A DNA stretch of 64,000 bases from Streptomyces atratus (GTDB lineage: Bacteria > Actinomycetota > Actinomycetes > Streptomycetales > Streptomycetaceae): the NCBI RefSeq assembly GCF_900119365.1, contig NZ_FPJO01000007.1, positions 124,001 through 188,000 of the forward strand, given 5' to 3'. Numbering within the stretch: position 1 is the stretch's first letter; the number at the start of each line of letters is the position of its first letter. Positions 63,485-64,000 of this stretch are shown one piece after another. A model generated the notes under the pieces. The model saw only the letters and a program-made list of their open reading frames with translations. It was not told where the DNA came from and did not search any database. Made by a program: the position numbers and the translations under genes.

Positions 63485-63562
63485 ATGCCGATACCCGCAC
63501 ACGCTCTCGCCCCCCTGCGCCGCGCAGTCCGCCGCTTTCGCCACCGCTCCGGACCCAGGTGA
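63485..63562 (+). CDS. Possible 25-residue arginine-rich small ORF
   Basis: An ATG with GGAG about seven bases upstream opens a 25-codon frame (ALAPLRRAVRRFRHRSGPR at the end) that starts 34 bases after the monooxygenase stop. It is strongly basic. It may be translated, but a chance frame cannot be excluded. Confidence 0.25.
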   Translation: MPIPAHALAPLRRAVRRFRHRSGPR

Positions 63563-63584
63563 ATCCGCACGGCAGATCTGGAGG

Positions 63585-64000
63585 TTACGACGTCACGATG
63601 CGTTCGACCGCGGCCTCGACGAGCTGTTCGCGCTCGGCCTCCGAGAACACCCCTGGCAGGGTGAGCTGTTCGACGATGAGCCAGTTGAACGCCAGATAGA
63701 GCAGCCGGACGGCAGTCGCGTCGCCGGGCAGACCGGACTGCTCGTGGTAGGCCACGTTGGCGTCGACGTCCGCACGGACCCGCTCGGTCAGCACCGCGCG
63801 CAGCTCAGGACGCCGGGTGGCTTCGAGGCGAAGTTCCAGCAGCGCCAGATAGCCGGTGCGGAAAGCACTGATCCGGCCGACCAGCTCGTGCATCAGCATC
63901 GTGTAGGTCTCCCGGCCCGGCGCGCTCGCCCGCTGGCGTTCGATCGTCGCCTCATCGGGCTGGAGCCGTTCGTAGACCCGAGCGCCCGCTTGGGTGAGCA
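63585..64000 (-). CDS. TetR-family regulator (partial, C-terminal part)
   Basis: The C-terminal ligand domain of a TetR-type regulator (GRISAFRTGYLALLELRLEATRRPEL, LYLAFNWLIVEQLTLPGVFS). The frame stays open through the right edge (63900-64000 reads LTQAGARVYERLQPDEAT and onward), so the DNA-binding domain lies outside the window. It ends beside the monooxygenase gene and converges on it. Confidence 0.8.
   Translation of the reverse strand, partial: LTQAGARVYERLQPDEATIERQRASAPGRETYTMLMHELVGRISAFRTGYLALLELRLEATRRPELRAVLTERVRADVDANVAYHEQSGLPGDATAVRLLYLAFNWLIVEQLTLPGVFSEAEREQLVEAAVERIVTS

Overview
The window is chromosomal DNA of a Streptomyces or very close relative. It is very GC-rich, with G/C in most third codon positions, and has GTG and TTG starts, translationally coupled stop/start overlaps, two genes with the rare TTA (bldA) codon, XRE/DUF397/ATP-binding regulator sets, the futalosine menaquinone pathway, and afsR, afsS and afsK homologues. 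No rRNA, tRNA, insertion sequence, prophage or CRISPR array was seen.

Layout. 1-2831: start of the nuo operon (nuoA-nuoD, minus strand, nuoD cut by the window edge), with a Rex-type operator upstream. 3639-4463: secreted NlpC/P60 hydrolase. 4721-10978: accessory genes, including an MFS exporter and a 133-aa orphan (both with a TTA codon), an acyltransferase, a TetR/membrane pair with its own operator, and an XRE/DUF397 pair facing a frameshifted ATP-binding partner. 11057-18458: a WecA/MraY-like transferase, a frameshifted TIM-barrel gene, a three-gene DUF1023 module, and an acyl-CoA ligase. 18582-20218: thioesterase plus Rieske oxygenase. 20492-35129: respiratory quinone genes (geranylgeranyl-reductase family, menG, mqnC, mqnA) mixed with a zinc-ribbon/PT-repeat membrane protein, two back-to-back sigma/anti-sigma modules, a DUF3152 protease-like protein and a Ser/Thr kinase. 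35546-36828: cold-shock protein and a MerR regulator.

36902-62050 is the most interesting part. The antibiotic regulators afsR and afsS (38398-41789) and the kinase gene afsK (48318-50717) are separated by a thioesterase, a FadD3-like CoA ligase, an Ltp-type thiolase-fold protein, a DUF35 protein and an enoyl-CoA hydratase. A second Ltp-type protein, an acyl-CoA dehydrogenase, a deazaflavin-nitroreductase-family protein, an amidohydrolase and a DoxX/DUF35 pair lie nearby. Five of the promoters of these scattered genes carry the same palindrome, CTGAC-N5-GTCAG or a one-base variant. I read this as one regulon for breakdown of an unidentified polycyclic or branched acyl-CoA substrate, perhaps steroid-like, probably under a TetR-type repressor. 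The regulator and substrate are not known from the sequence.

The right end carries an orphan antitoxin with a truncated PIN toxin, a PdxH-like oxidase, a cytochrome P450/ferredoxin operon with its own operator-like palindrome, htpX-pspAB, a DUF1707 protein, a flavin monooxygenase, and a TetR regulator cut by the edge.
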